Made by a program: the position numbers and the translations under genes
Source: an uncultured Saprospiraceae bacterium
GTDB lineage: Bacteria > Bacteroidota > Bacteroidia > Chitinophagales > Saprospiraceae
Direction: 5' to 3'
NCBI GenBank assembly: GCA_937967535.1
Contig: CALCMV010000300.1
Location: forward strand, 1-11,289
Length of the DNA stretch: 11,289 nt
In this document: positions 1-7,444 of the stretch, one piece after another
Layout of the letters: each line of letters begins with the position of its first letter
Numbering within the stretch: position 1 is the first letter of the stretch
Notes under the pieces: generated by a model
What the model was told of the DNA's origin: nothing
The model's database searches: none
Seen by the model: only the letters and a program-made list of their open reading frames with translations

Positions 1-41
1 TTTTTTTTAGATTTTTTTTTAGATTTTTTTCAAAAAATGAT
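1..41. repeat. Short T-tract repeat at window edge
   Basis: Runs of eight, nine and seven T are separated by AGA, giving an imperfect repeat of about 12 bases that runs off the left edge of the window. No gene can be placed in positions 1-197. The rest of that stretch is AT-rich leader DNA for the gene at 198. A weak partial match to the Bacteroidetes -7 element (TATGTTTC at 107-114) is present, but no properly spaced -33 TTTG was found. Confidence 0.6.
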
Positions 42-197
42 CACCTGCACCCACTTTCTGCTATTCTAATACTGAATACGATATCGAATTTGTTTTTTGA
101 ATAAACTATGTTTCCTGAAAAAATACCAACAAACAATATAAAACATTAAATCCTCAAAAACAATTGATTATTTATTAACAACATAAAATATTAAATT

Positions 198-755
198 ATG
201 AATTTTTCAATTAAAAAAAGCATTTTTCTTGTATTATTGAGTATGATGTCACTTGCAGCTATGGCGCAGGTAGAAGTCAAAGTTAATCCCATCGGAGCGA
301 TATTCAACAGCCCTGATTTATCTATCGAATACATTGTTGTGGACAATTTTGGTGTAGAAGGTAGAATTGGTTATTCGTGGTCAAATATTGATGTAAATGG
401 AGCCGAATATCAAGGCAAAGGTCTTGTATTTATTGGCGGAGGTAGATATTACTTCAATCCAAATGCAGGTGGTGATAAGTTTTACTTAGGGGCATATACC
501 AAGTTTAGAAACTCCAAGTTTACAGCTACACTTGACGATAGAACCGAAGAGGTCAAAAGACAACGATTAGCCGTTGGTTCTATGTTGGGATACAAAATTC
601 TGTCAAAAAATGAAAGAATTTCGTTGGACTTAAACTTTGGTATAGGCAGAGCTTTAATAACCAAGAATACGAATGCCAGTGATGATTTTTTGAATAATGT
701 AGCGATTACAAAATTAGACTTAATCAGCACATTAGCAATAGGATACAGATTTTAA
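198..755 (+). CDS. Small outer-membrane beta-barrel protein (DUF3575-like)
   Basis: This encodes a 185-residue secreted protein. Residues 1-23 form a clear signal peptide: basic MNFSIKK, a hydrophobic core, and a cleavage site after AMA. The mature part alternates polar and hydrophobic residues in strand-like stretches such as VEGRIGYSW, GKGLVFIGGGRYYF and LISTLAIGYRF. It ends in phenylalanine, the usual C-terminal mark of outer-membrane barrels inserted by the BAM machinery. The opening KVNPIG...SPDLSIEYIV resembles DUF3575-type proteins of Bacteroidetes; that family assignment is from memory. It is probably an eight-stranded barrel; function and ligand are unknown. The leader is A-rich without a Shine-Dalgarno sequence, as is normal for the phylum. 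The gene stands alone, converges on the minus-strand cluster and has its own terminator, so nothing links it to that cluster. Confidence 0.85.
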   Translation: MNFSIKKSIFLVLLSMMSLAAMAQVEVKVNPIGAIFNSPDLSIEYIVVDNFGVEGRIGYSWSNIDVNGAEYQGKGLVFIGGGRYYFNPNAGGDKFYLGAYTKFRNSKFTATLDDRTEEVKRQRLAVGSMLGYKILSKNERISLDLNFGIGRALITKNTNASDDFLNNVAITKLDLISTLAIGYRF

Positions 756-783
756 TCGCCATTGAACGACACACAAAATAAAT

Positions 784-838
784 AGCCCCCAATCGGATTA
801 CTGACAAGTAATTCTGATTGGGGGCTTTGTATTTTTTT
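784..838. terminator. Intrinsic terminator between convergent genes
   Basis: AGCCCCCAATC at 784-794 pairs with GATTGGGGGCT at 816-826, and the stem extends inward with a one-base bulge (GATTAC against GTAATTC). On the plus strand it is followed by TTTGTATTTTTTT, a good U-tract for the barrel gene that ends at 755. On the minus strand the tail is TATTTATTTTG, a weaker U-tract that could also stop transcription leaving the gene that ends at 858. Confidence 0.85.
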
Positions 839-857
839 GAAAAAATATTTTGAAAAA

Positions 858-3464
858 TTAGGACACCACAGCTTCCTCTTGCTTCTTCACCAATTCCAAA
901 TCTACTCCTTTTGCCATTTCCGCTACATTCAGATTCAAATCAGGATAAAAATCAGCAATTTTCTGTGCGGCGGCTGCCGGATTTTCGATAATGTCTTTGT
1001 ATTGTAAGCGCAAGACTTCCAGATTTTGGCGATTATCGAGCCATTTATTGATGCGTTCCATTCGCATACCGAGTTTGGCGAATGCCATCATATCAAAATT
1101 ACCTGCTTTGGCTTTCTTTTGAGCAACTTTAATAGCCTGACGCGACTGCAAAATTTCCTGTATATCGCGTTCTACAAACACAATTCTATATTTATTTTGA
1201 CGCGGTAAAAACGGTAATTGACTCGCGTATAATTTCGTAATTTGGTCTTCACCAATCAATTTGACGAAATTTTTATTGTGGTGCAAATCATAGCTTTTAC
1301 TATATTCATAATAACCATGCGGGTTGTGTTCGTCGGCTTTTTTTGCATCGTCAGTAAATAATTTTGCACCGCCCATTTCCAACATTCGCATAACTACTGT
1401 CGAACCACCACGATTATAACCTGATACAATTGGCAGCGTTTTGCTACTCTGAATGATTGCTTCGTGTTCCTTTTCCAATTCTGCGACTTTTTCCTCGTCT
1501 TTAATTTTGTGAGTATAAATACGAATCAATAACTGACGTGCCTGTTCAAATTTTGGAAAGATTTTCAAAGAAACCTCTAAGGCTTGTGCTGCATTTTCGT
1601 AATCCTCCATACCAAACAATGCCTTACCAAGCCCATAATGCCCTCGCGGATTGTGATACCGCAGCCCAAGTGAGTTGAGAAAATGTTCGGCAGATTTTTC
1701 GTAATCTTTTTTCCGCAAATCAATCTCTCCCAAAATACGGTGTGCTTCAGGATTTTCGTAATTAATATGCAATTCGCGGTTGGCAGCCTCTCGCGCCATT
1801 TTATATTTGCTGAGGCGCATATAGCCTTGAGCGAGTTGCAGATTTATATTCGGTGATTTGGGGATTTGTTCGTAGGCTTTTTCAAATTCTTTGACTGCCT
1901 TTTTGTATTTTTTCTCGCGCAAATAGAGCGTTCCACTCAATACATTCAGGTTGGGCGAGTCATGTATTTTTAATTCAAAAATAGCATCTACAATCTCTCG
2001 CGCCTCCTTCAACATGCCCACATCCATATAGCAATTGACCAAGCGAATCCCGAAACGTGCATTATCGCGATTATCTTCCCACAATTCCTCAAAAAGCGGC
2101 AGGGCATCCTCTTGCCGACCACCATTCACAAAGGAACGCGCCAAGAAATATTTGTTGTATTCTTCGGTACGGGCAATGGCATTTTCCTTATTCGGTCCGG
2201 GGTCTTCGATGTAGCCCAAATCAATCAATTGTTGCAATTCCGCTTTGGCAGCTTCGGGGTCTATGTCTGCATCTTTTTCATGTTGACCACATTCGCCGGG
2301 TACATCTTCCCACGAATCAATCACGTCTACTTCAATCGGTTCTTCAAACAAATTCATCAAGACCTTGCCATCAAAATCACGCGCTACGGGCAAGCCCAAC
2401 ATCGCCAACATGGTCGGACACATATCAATCAAACTCGCGCCATAAATCAATTCATCCTTCTTAATGCCCGGTCCTTTTGCAACGATAATGCCGTATGGAC
2501 TGTGTTCGAGGGCAGGTGCGGCGGGTTCTTCTTTGATAGGGAGTTGCTTGGGACGCAGGTGGTCGGGGTGAAATCCATGGTCAGATACCAAGACTACAAC
2601 GGTGTCATCATCCACCATTTCCAATAAACGACCCAATATCATATCATGGTACTGATAACCACTGACCACAACATCTTTGAAATGTTTATAAATCTTTTCA
2701 GGAATATGCGGACGACGCGGCGGATGGTATTTCATAAAACCATGTCCGTAGTGGTCAATGGCATCAAAATACACACAAACCATATCCCAATCGTCGTAAT
2801 GTTCCAAGACGTAGGTAACGGCATTTTGCAGACAAGCAGCATCGGCAGTGATTTTCCGAACAGAATTAATCAACTGCTGCATCTTCTTGTCCTTCATATC
2901 CATATCTTTCAGATTGCGGATGAAGGGGGCAATGTGTGCCGCCGTCAATTCATTTGGATGGATACGCAAATCAGCAAAAATCTCTTCCATTTCAGGCGGA
3001 TGCACACTGTTTTTGCTCATGGGCCACTCCTGCGGTCTGCCTCTCTTTTTATATTTATTTGCCTTATGAAAAAAGTTGGAGACGTAGATGCCATTCGTTG
3101 GTTCGGCAGGGTGACTGGGCCACCATCCGATTTGATGACATTTCATGCCGCTTTGCATCATCATATTCCAAATCGCCTTTACTTTACGCGATGTAATGTA
3201 TGATGGGCGCACGCCTTCTCCCGAAGGGTCTACTTCTGTAAAACCATGAATACCATGCTTGTACGGGCGTTTGCCGCAAGACATTGCTGTCCATAGGGTA
3301 GGGGACATCGGCGGGTCGAGTGTTGCCAGATTGCCCATGACACCCTCGTTTATCATTTTTTCTAAATTGGGCATATAACCCAACTCAATCATCGGATTGA
3401 TAACTTTCCAATCAGCAGCATCCCAACCTATCCATAATATTTTCTTCGCAAATCGTTTAGCCAT
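858..3464 (-). CDS. Alkaline-phosphatase-fold / TPR / sulfotransferase-like protein, phosphatase half intact
   Basis: This encodes an 868-residue, three-part protein. Residues 8-380 are an alkaline-phosphatase-superfamily (type I phosphodiesterase-like) domain. The expected metal ligands are visible: Asp15 in GWDAADW, Asp237 and His241 in DAIDHYGHG, Asp295-His296 in SDHGF, and His321 in EHSPYG. Ser54 in PPMSPTLWT sits where the family's nucleophile lies, eleven residues before the CG of SCGKRPYKHGI. Residues about 430-650 are roughly six TPR repeats. Residues 676-860 are sulfotransferase-like, but the 5'-phosphate loop reads GYNRGGST instead of the usual PRSGT/S form. The second PAPS-binding site (Arg766 and Ser774 in ERDIQEILQS) is kept. 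I infer phosphatase-type activity, and weak or lost sulfotransferase activity. There is no signal peptide or membrane segment, so it is probably cytoplasmic. The reading frame stays open to an ATG at 3581, but the extra 39 residues only translate a 24-bp repeat; the start at 3464 matches the N terminus of the neighbouring paralogue. Confidence 0.93.
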   Translation of the reverse strand: MAKRFAKKILWIGWDAADWKVINPMIELGYMPNLEKMINEGVMGNLATLDPPMSPTLWTAMSCGKRPYKHGIHGFTEVDPSGEGVRPSYITSRKVKAIWNMMMQSGMKCHQIGWWPSHPAEPTNGIYVSNFFHKANKYKKRGRPQEWPMSKNSVHPPEMEEIFADLRIHPNELTAAHIAPFIRNLKDMDMKDKKMQQLINSVRKITADAACLQNAVTYVLEHYDDWDMVCVYFDAIDHYGHGFMKYHPPRRPHIPEKIYKHFKDVVVSGYQYHDMILGRLLEMVDDDTVVVLVSDHGFHPDHLRPKQLPIKEEPAAPALEHSPYGIIVAKGPGIKKDELIYGASLIDMCPTMLAMLGLPVARDFDGKVLMNLFEEPIEVDVIDSWEDVPGECGQHEKDADIDPEAAKAELQQLIDLGYIEDPGPNKENAIARTEEYNKYFLARSFVNGGRQEDALPLFEELWEDNRDNARFGIRLVNCYMDVGMLKEAREIVDAIFELKIHDSPNLNVLSGTLYLREKKYKKAVKEFEKAYEQIPKSPNINLQLAQGYMRLSKYKMAREAANRELHINYENPEAHRILGEIDLRKKDYEKSAEHFLNSLGLRYHNPRGHYGLGKALFGMEDYENAAQALEVSLKIFPKFEQARQLLIRIYTHKIKDEEKVAELEKEHEAIIQSSKTLPIVSGYNRGGSTVVMRMLEMGGAKLFTDDAKKADEHNPHGYYEYSKSYDLHHNKNFVKLIGEDQITKLYASQLPFLPRQNKYRIVFVERDIQEILQSRQAIKVAQKKAKAGNFDMMAFAKLGMRMERINKWLDNRQNLEVLRLQYKDIIENPAAAAQKIADFYPDLNLNVAEMAKGVDLELVKKQEEAVVS

Positions 3465-3467
3465 AAT

Positions 3468-3563
3468 TTTTGTGTTTGTAGTTTCGTAGTTTTGTGGTGT
3501 TGTGGTTTCGTAGTGTTGTGGTGTTGTGGTTTCGTGGTGTTTTAGTGTTGTGGTTTCGTGGTT
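3468..3563 (-). repeat. 24-bp tandem repeat in the leader of the phosphatase-fold gene
   Basis: Four 24-bp units, read on the minus strand, lie immediately upstream of the start at 3464. The core word is CACCACGAAACCACAACACC. Because 24 is a multiple of three, the frame stays open, and translation would give imperfect octads such as HHETTTPQ, HYETTTPQ and NYETTNTK. I read this as untranslated leader sequence, because the downstream ATG aligns with the paralogue's start. An in-frame N-terminal extension cannot be excluded. Confidence 0.85.
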
Positions 3564-3596
3564 TTCTGAACCCAAGTACAATGCGTCTCGCTTGTG

Positions 3597-3657
3597 TCAC
3601 GTTAATTTTGCATTTTGATAAACCAAAAAAACTCACGTACTGTATTCACGTTAATTT
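3597..3657. repeat. 12-bp direct repeat flanking the gap between the two paralogues
   Basis: TCACGTTAATTT occurs at 3597-3608 and again at 3646-3657, 49 bases apart. The second copy overlaps the stop codon of the upstream paralogue (3656-3658). Such a pair could be a protein-binding site or the footprint of a past duplication or deletion; there is nothing to decide between these. Confidence 0.6.
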
Positions 3658-6175
3658 AGGTAGTTTCGATTTCTTCTGATTTTTCCCGATAAAGGGTGGG
3701 GTCAACGACTGTCACCATTTTCATTTCATCCAAATTGCCACCTAAAAATTCGTTGACTTGTTTGGCGGCTTTCACAGGGTCGTTGACGGCATCGTGATAG
3801 GGTACGAGTGTATATTCGACGTATTTTGGGTGATTTTTGCACCAGTTTATTGCTTTTTTACGGCTGTCCTCAAAAGTTTTGAGGAGCGACATGGAGTTCT
3901 TTTTATCTTCACCGCGTTCTTTGCCGAGTCTGCCGAGCATTTTGTGTTGGGAGTTCATCACTTCCTCGATAGCGCGGTCCATGAATATGATTTTATATTT
4001 GTAGACATGGGGCAAATGATGAAGCAGGTGCGAAATAATTTTCACTACTTTATCGCCGACTTGTGTGAGTATTTGTTTGTTTTGTGCCAATGCTTTGATG
4101 GCATCATGCTCAAAATATCCTTTTTTGTTATTGTCGTCAGCTTCGCGGTTGCCGTCGGTAAAGGCTTCCATACCGCCATTGACGAGCATTTGCATCATCA
4201 TGGAAGTTCCGGAGCGTGGCAAACCTGATACAATGGTAATTGTACCGCGTGAACCGATGGTTTTTTCGTAGGCATCCTGCATTTCTTTGATTTTGTCTTT
4301 GCGGTCGAGTCGGTCACGATATAGTACTACCAAGCCTTGCTGAATCTGCTGTGCAAGGCGTGGGTCGCGGTTGTATTTTTTGGCTTCTTCGAGGGCATCG
4401 GCTGCGCCTTGATAGTCTTCTGTCTGCATGCGTCCACTGCCCAAATGATACCATGCAGGTGCCATTGTGGGGGCGAGTTCGACGGTTTTTTCGAGTGATG
4501 GAATGGCTTTTCGTATCATTTTTCGCTGGAGAAAAGTTGATGCCAGAGAAAAATATGTAGATGGATGCGGGTTGATTTTTACTTCTTTTTCAAAATATTT
4601 TTCTGCCAGATTCCATTGCTGTATTTTGGCGTAGCCTTCGGCTATCTGACTGTATAGATTCGGAATTTTCCCTACTTTTTTGTCTGCAATATCATACTGT
4701 TTGGAGGCAGAACGGTATTTCATTTCCATGAGAAATAAATTGCCGCGAAGGATGTGTAGTTCGGGGATTTCATGCCCGATATGAAGCACTTTGTCGAGTG
4801 TATCAACGGCTTCTTTGATTTGATTGGTTGCCAAGTATGAGCCTGCCAAACGCCCACCGTACCAACTGTTTTTAGGGTATTTTTTGTATAATTTTTCTAA
4901 GAAAGGAACTACTTCATGTTGGAAGCCGGAAGCAATTTTTACTCTGGATTTGTAGTATTCTTGTTTTTCGGCAATTTTATCGGTCAGATAGCCAAGTTGT
5001 TGTAGTCTTTTTTCGTAACCATCAATGGTGAGGGGGACAATCCCTTGTTTGGCTTTGCCGTTTGAGCCTTCGGGTTCGTAGCTCTCGGTGAATTTGTTGA
5101 TACGCTCGAAGAATCTTTGGGCGAGCAAGGGCTTTCCGTCCATGTCTTTTGCCAGAGGATGTCCGAGTAGTGCAATTGCAGTAGGGGTGATGTCCAGCCC
5201 TGTAACAGCGTAGAGTTCTTCGCGTTCAAAAGTTTTTTTGCCGCGCATGATGAGCAGCCCTTGGGTGTTGTATTCGTAGGTCGAATCGTTGAAGGTAAGT
5301 TTGTCAATATAGCTTTTGTAGGGCATCAAACCGCCCTGTGAGAGCAGCATGATAATGGTATCGTCGCCTGCTTTTTGGAGCAGTTCGCCGAGCATTTTGT
5401 CGAGTAGTTGATAAGATTTGTAAAGGACTTCTTTGAAAGTTTGATGGAGTTGTTTTGGAATGTCTTTGTTTTTGGAAAAACTAAAGGCAGTAAAGGTATG
5501 TACGATGTCGGTAAAACGATTGAAATAGACATTTAAGCAGTTCCATTGTTCATTGTCAAGAATGTCTAAGGCAATTTTTTGGGTAGCAAAACTATGGGCT
5601 AAAAATTCTTTTACTATGGTGCTTAATGCGTTAAATTGTACTTTGGCATCTTGTACGGAGGCGATATTCCAATCGTAAAATTCAGCTTGGGCATCGGTGG
5701 CGGCTTGTTTTTTTATCTCGCTAAAAGCATCAAATTTATCGGCAGGAAATACCAAATTTTCTGCATCAGCATTTTCTGTATGGTCAAAAAATAAATCTGC
5801 GACTGATATGCCGTTGATGGGGGTGACGGGATAGGTGGCTACTGCCCCGACCTGATGCGCTTTCATGTCATTGCGGGAGAGAATTTCCCATAGAAAACTG
5901 GCTTGTCTTTCTTTTGATGTGATGGGCGTATTGGCATCTTTGCCCGGTTGGGTAAAGGTGTGTATGCCATGCTTGTGAGGAACTTTGCCGGTGTTGATGG
6001 TCGTCCAGTTGGCAGTAGGAACAGGTGGGTCGAGGGTGCCGAGTTTGGCACGCGCACCTGTTTCGAGGAGCTTTGCTACATTGGGTAGAAGTCCCTTTTT
6101 TATCATGGGGTCAATGATTTTCCAATCGGCTGTACCCCAGCCTATAATGAGTATTTTATTTGCAATTGATTTCAT
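3656..6175 (-). CDS. Paralogous TPR sulfotransferase with a degenerate phosphatase-fold domain
   Basis: This encodes an 839-residue protein that aligns end to end with the product of 858-3464: phosphatase fold (about 5-355), TPR repeats (about 415-620) and sulfotransferase (about 645-825). The sulfotransferase half looks active. Its P-loop GLPRSGTS is at 651-658, and the 3'-phosphate site has Arg734 and Ser742 in DRAIEEVMNS. It would move sulfate from PAPS to an unknown acceptor. The phosphatase half has lost its active site: Gly14 replaces the first metal-binding Asp (GWGTADW), Pro stands at the nucleophile position (PPVPTANW), NRFTDIVHT replaces DAIDHYGHG so only His226 remains, SQGG replaces SDHG, and Tyr replaces the last His. 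A structural or substrate-binding role for that half is likely. There is no signal peptide. The start at 6175 gives MKSIANKILIIGWG, with the first strand of the fold at once. It lies 107 bases after the 74-residue gene and 191 bases before the other paralogue. Confidence 0.93.
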   Translation of the reverse strand: MKSIANKILIIGWGTADWKIIDPMIKKGLLPNVAKLLETGARAKLGTLDPPVPTANWTTINTGKVPHKHGIHTFTQPGKDANTPITSKERQASFLWEILSRNDMKAHQVGAVATYPVTPINGISVADLFFDHTENADAENLVFPADKFDAFSEIKKQAATDAQAEFYDWNIASVQDAKVQFNALSTIVKEFLAHSFATQKIALDILDNEQWNCLNVYFNRFTDIVHTFTAFSFSKNKDIPKQLHQTFKEVLYKSYQLLDKMLGELLQKAGDDTIIMLLSQGGLMPYKSYIDKLTFNDSTYEYNTQGLLIMRGKKTFEREELYAVTGLDITPTAIALLGHPLAKDMDGKPLLAQRFFERINKFTESYEPEGSNGKAKQGIVPLTIDGYEKRLQQLGYLTDKIAEKQEYYKSRVKIASGFQHEVVPFLEKLYKKYPKNSWYGGRLAGSYLATNQIKEAVDTLDKVLHIGHEIPELHILRGNLFLMEMKYRSASKQYDIADKKVGKIPNLYSQIAEGYAKIQQWNLAEKYFEKEVKINPHPSTYFSLASTFLQRKMIRKAIPSLEKTVELAPTMAPAWYHLGSGRMQTEDYQGAADALEEAKKYNRDPRLAQQIQQGLVVLYRDRLDRKDKIKEMQDAYEKTIGSRGTITIVSGLPRSGTSMMMQMLVNGGMEAFTDGNREADDNNKKGYFEHDAIKALAQNKQILTQVGDKVVKIISHLLHHLPHVYKYKIIFMDRAIEEVMNSQHKMLGRLGKERGEDKKNSMSLLKTFEDSRKKAINWCKNHPKYVEYTLVPYHDAVNDPVKAAKQVNEFLGGNLDEMKMVTVVDPTLYREKSEEIETT

Positions 6176-6282
6176 GTACGGTGGATAGTGTACGATTGGC
6201 GGCAGACGACAATTGATATGACGGAAGACGACAAGCGTTTTTACTTAAAAGTAATGATTGTTTTGGATGGAAAAGGCAGGGT

Positions 6283-6507
6283 TTATTCATCTGTACCAAC
6301 CGGTAGTTCTATGATTTCTGCCTCTACTTCTGTGTCTTCTGCTTTTTGTTTGGCGCGTTCTGCGGCTTCTGTACGGGCTTTGCGCCAAGCTACCAAGCCT
6401 TGATAACCGAGTGCCAGAAGTCCGAGCGAACCTTGAGGCGGGACGATGTATTTGTCGCCTTTTTTATATTCAATGGGTTGCTTTGTATTTTTATTGTGCG
6501 TATCCAT
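6283..6507 (-). CDS. 74-residue protein of unknown function with a short hydrophobic segment
   Basis: I do not recognise this family. Residues 1-22 are polar and basic (MDTHNKNTKQPIEYKKGDKY). A Pro- and Gly-containing hydrophobic stretch follows (VPPQGSLGLLALGYQGLVAW, about 23-42), then a basic cluster RKARTEAAERAKQK, then an acidic tail. The pattern of PP motif, hydrophobic run and arginine/lysine cluster loosely recalls an exosortase sorting signal, but it is internal, the hydrophobic run is short and there is no signal peptide. It could instead be a short membrane-attached or amphipathic helix. It sits in the cluster between the four-helix membrane protein and the sulfotransferase, 124 and 107 bases away, on the same strand. 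It is called as a gene because of its position, low-ambiguity frame and protein-like composition. Confidence 0.65.
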   Translation of the reverse strand: MDTHNKNTKQPIEYKKGDKYIVPPQGSLGLLALGYQGLVAWRKARTEAAERAKQKAEDTEVEAEIIELPVGTDE

Positions 6508-6534
6508 TTGATTGAAATGAGTAAATGAATAGAC

Positions 6535-6593
6535 GAGTAAATGGGTAGATTCAGCATGTATATTGGGTCATGTTGTTATTTACCCATTTACTC
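6535..6593. repeat. 13-bp inverted repeat between two cluster genes
   Basis: GAGTAAATGGGTA at 6535-6547 is the exact reverse complement of TACCCATTTACTC at 6581-6593, with 33 bases between. A further direct copy of GAGTAAATG lies at 6519-6527. No U-tract follows on the minus strand, so a simple terminator is unlikely. It could be an RNA stem in the leader of the 74-residue gene or a site for a dimeric regulator. Confidence 0.7.
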
Positions 6594-6631
6594 ATTTGTG
6601 AACTCAAAGATAGGATAGTAATTTCAATTTT

Positions 6632-7234
6632 TCAGACATTCTGTACCGAAACTTTTTTCCAATCTACTGCCCAAATTGTTACCAAGCCCCATATAATGAC
6701 AGGAATGATGGTCATAAAACCAATATTGGTATTGAATATTTGTCCGAAGGTAATGGTCGTAATATCAACGCCTTGTGTTACTTTTTCTATATAACTAATG
6801 GTCATTCTGAATAAGAAAATCATGTATAGAAAGAATACTAAGGCAGCAAGTAACAAAACAATGATTCTATTGCGCCAACTCATAGGCAGCGTAATAAATG
6901 TAGCGGTAAGCAAAGAAATTAGCATTAGTAAGGGAACTAAAACTTTGGTTCTTGAGGTGAGCTTACCAACGCCCTGAAAACGTTGTTTTTGACCGGTTTG
7001 AGGGTTTTTGGCTTCGGTGATGACCTTTACATTGATGTCTGCTCCATTTCCCTTATTGGCAAAATTGTCTACCCATTCTATATCCTTACTTGGAAAGAAG
7101 GTACTTGCCATATTTCTGGTCATGTTAGAAACACCATATTCAAGATGTAAGGGCGGAACAATAACCATAGTTAATAAAAAATATAAACCAATAGCTATTC
7201 CAAAAAATGCTAATATAGTTTTATCGGATACCAT
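6632..7234 (-). CDS. Four-helix membrane protein, probably exosortase-associated
   Basis: This encodes a 200-residue integral membrane protein. Hydrophobic segments lie at about 6-27, 97-117, 122-143 and 170-189. Between the first and second there is a soluble loop of about 70 residues (30-95), containing SNMTRNMASTFFPSKDIEWVDNF and QKQRFQGVGKLTSRTK, presumably outside the cytoplasmic membrane. The protein has no catalytic motif I can name. Its position directly after the exosortase gene, its size and its layout of one helix, an exported loop and then three helices would suit an exosortase H-associated membrane protein. That name is an inference from context, not a recognised sequence match. 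Its partner would be the exosortase or the sorted proteins. The start at 7234 follows an A-rich leader without a Shine-Dalgarno sequence; the gap to the exosortase stop is 210 bases and holds inverted repeats. Confidence 0.85.
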   Translation of the reverse strand: MVSDKTILAFFGIAIGLYFLLTMVIVPPLHLEYGVSNMTRNMASTFFPSKDIEWVDNFANKGNGADINVKVITEAKNPQTGQKQRFQGVGKLTSRTKVLVPLLMLISLLTATFITLPMSWRNRIIVLLLAALVFFLYMIFLFRMTISYIEKVTQGVDITTITFGQIFNTNIGFMTIIPVIIWGLVTIWAVDWKKVSVQNV

Positions 7235-7255
7235 AGTGTAGTTTTAGATTTTATG

Positions 7256-7371
7256 CGAATAACGGGTTGGACAAAATACTGATTTTCAATGTAAATGCAA
7301 GACATTTTCAAAATGCCTTGCATCTATACTCCCTTGATTTTGAGGGCATTATAAATTTAATCCGTTATTCG
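7256..7371. repeat. Nested inverted-repeat element downstream of the exosortase gene
   Basis: Outer arms CGAATAACGGGTT (7256-7268) and AATCCGTTATTCG (7359-7371) are complementary with one mismatch. Inside lies a near-perfect 29-base palindrome at 7295-7323, with arms ATGCAAGACATTTT and AAAATGCCTTGCAT and one mismatch. The whole 116-base block lies between the exosortase and membrane-protein genes. It could be a small non-autonomous mobile element (terminal inverted repeats with an inner hairpin), a processing or attenuation signal, or a REP-like repeat. A clear target-site duplication was not seen. Confidence 0.7.
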
Positions 7372-7388
7372 TATATTTTTGTAAATAG

Positions 7389-7440
7389 TATTATCGTGGT
7401 GTCGTAGTCAATCAAAACCACCACGTTACAACACCAAGAT
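7389..7440. repeat. Inverted, diverged copies of the CACCACG repeat word
   Basis: CGTGGTG at 7395-7401 faces CACCACG at 7419-7425. The plus-strand sequence ACCACCACGTTACAACACCA (from 7417) and the minus-strand sequence GACTACGACACCACGA both resemble the 24-bp unit found at 3468-3563, so this looks like two diverged units in opposite orientation. They lie just beyond the exosortase stop codon. Confidence 0.5.
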
Positions 7441-7444
7441 GCTC

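Noticed and set aside
89..114. Bacteroidetes-type promoter for the barrel gene
   Set aside because: TATGTTTC at 107-114 is close to the -7 consensus, but the nearest TTTG is only 14 bases away instead of about 19-21.
2112..3203. Plus-strand open frames of 135-185 codons opposite the phosphatase-fold gene
   Set aside because: They lie antisense to conserved catalytic motifs and their translations have no domain-like pattern.
858..3464. Sulfatase with a formylglycine active site
   Set aside because: The Cys/Ser-X-Pro-X-Arg sulfatase signature is absent; PPMSPTLWT followed by GKRPYKHGI fits the type I phosphodiesterase branch better.
3468..3563. CRISPR array
   Set aside because: The 24-bp units are contiguous and diverged from each other, without unique spacers, and no cas gene is present.
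3465..3581. N-terminal extension of 39 residues on the phosphatase-fold protein
   Set aside because: It translates only a 24-bp repeat, is absent from the paralogue, and the ATG at 3464 gives an N terminus that aligns with the paralogue's MKSIANKILIIGWG.
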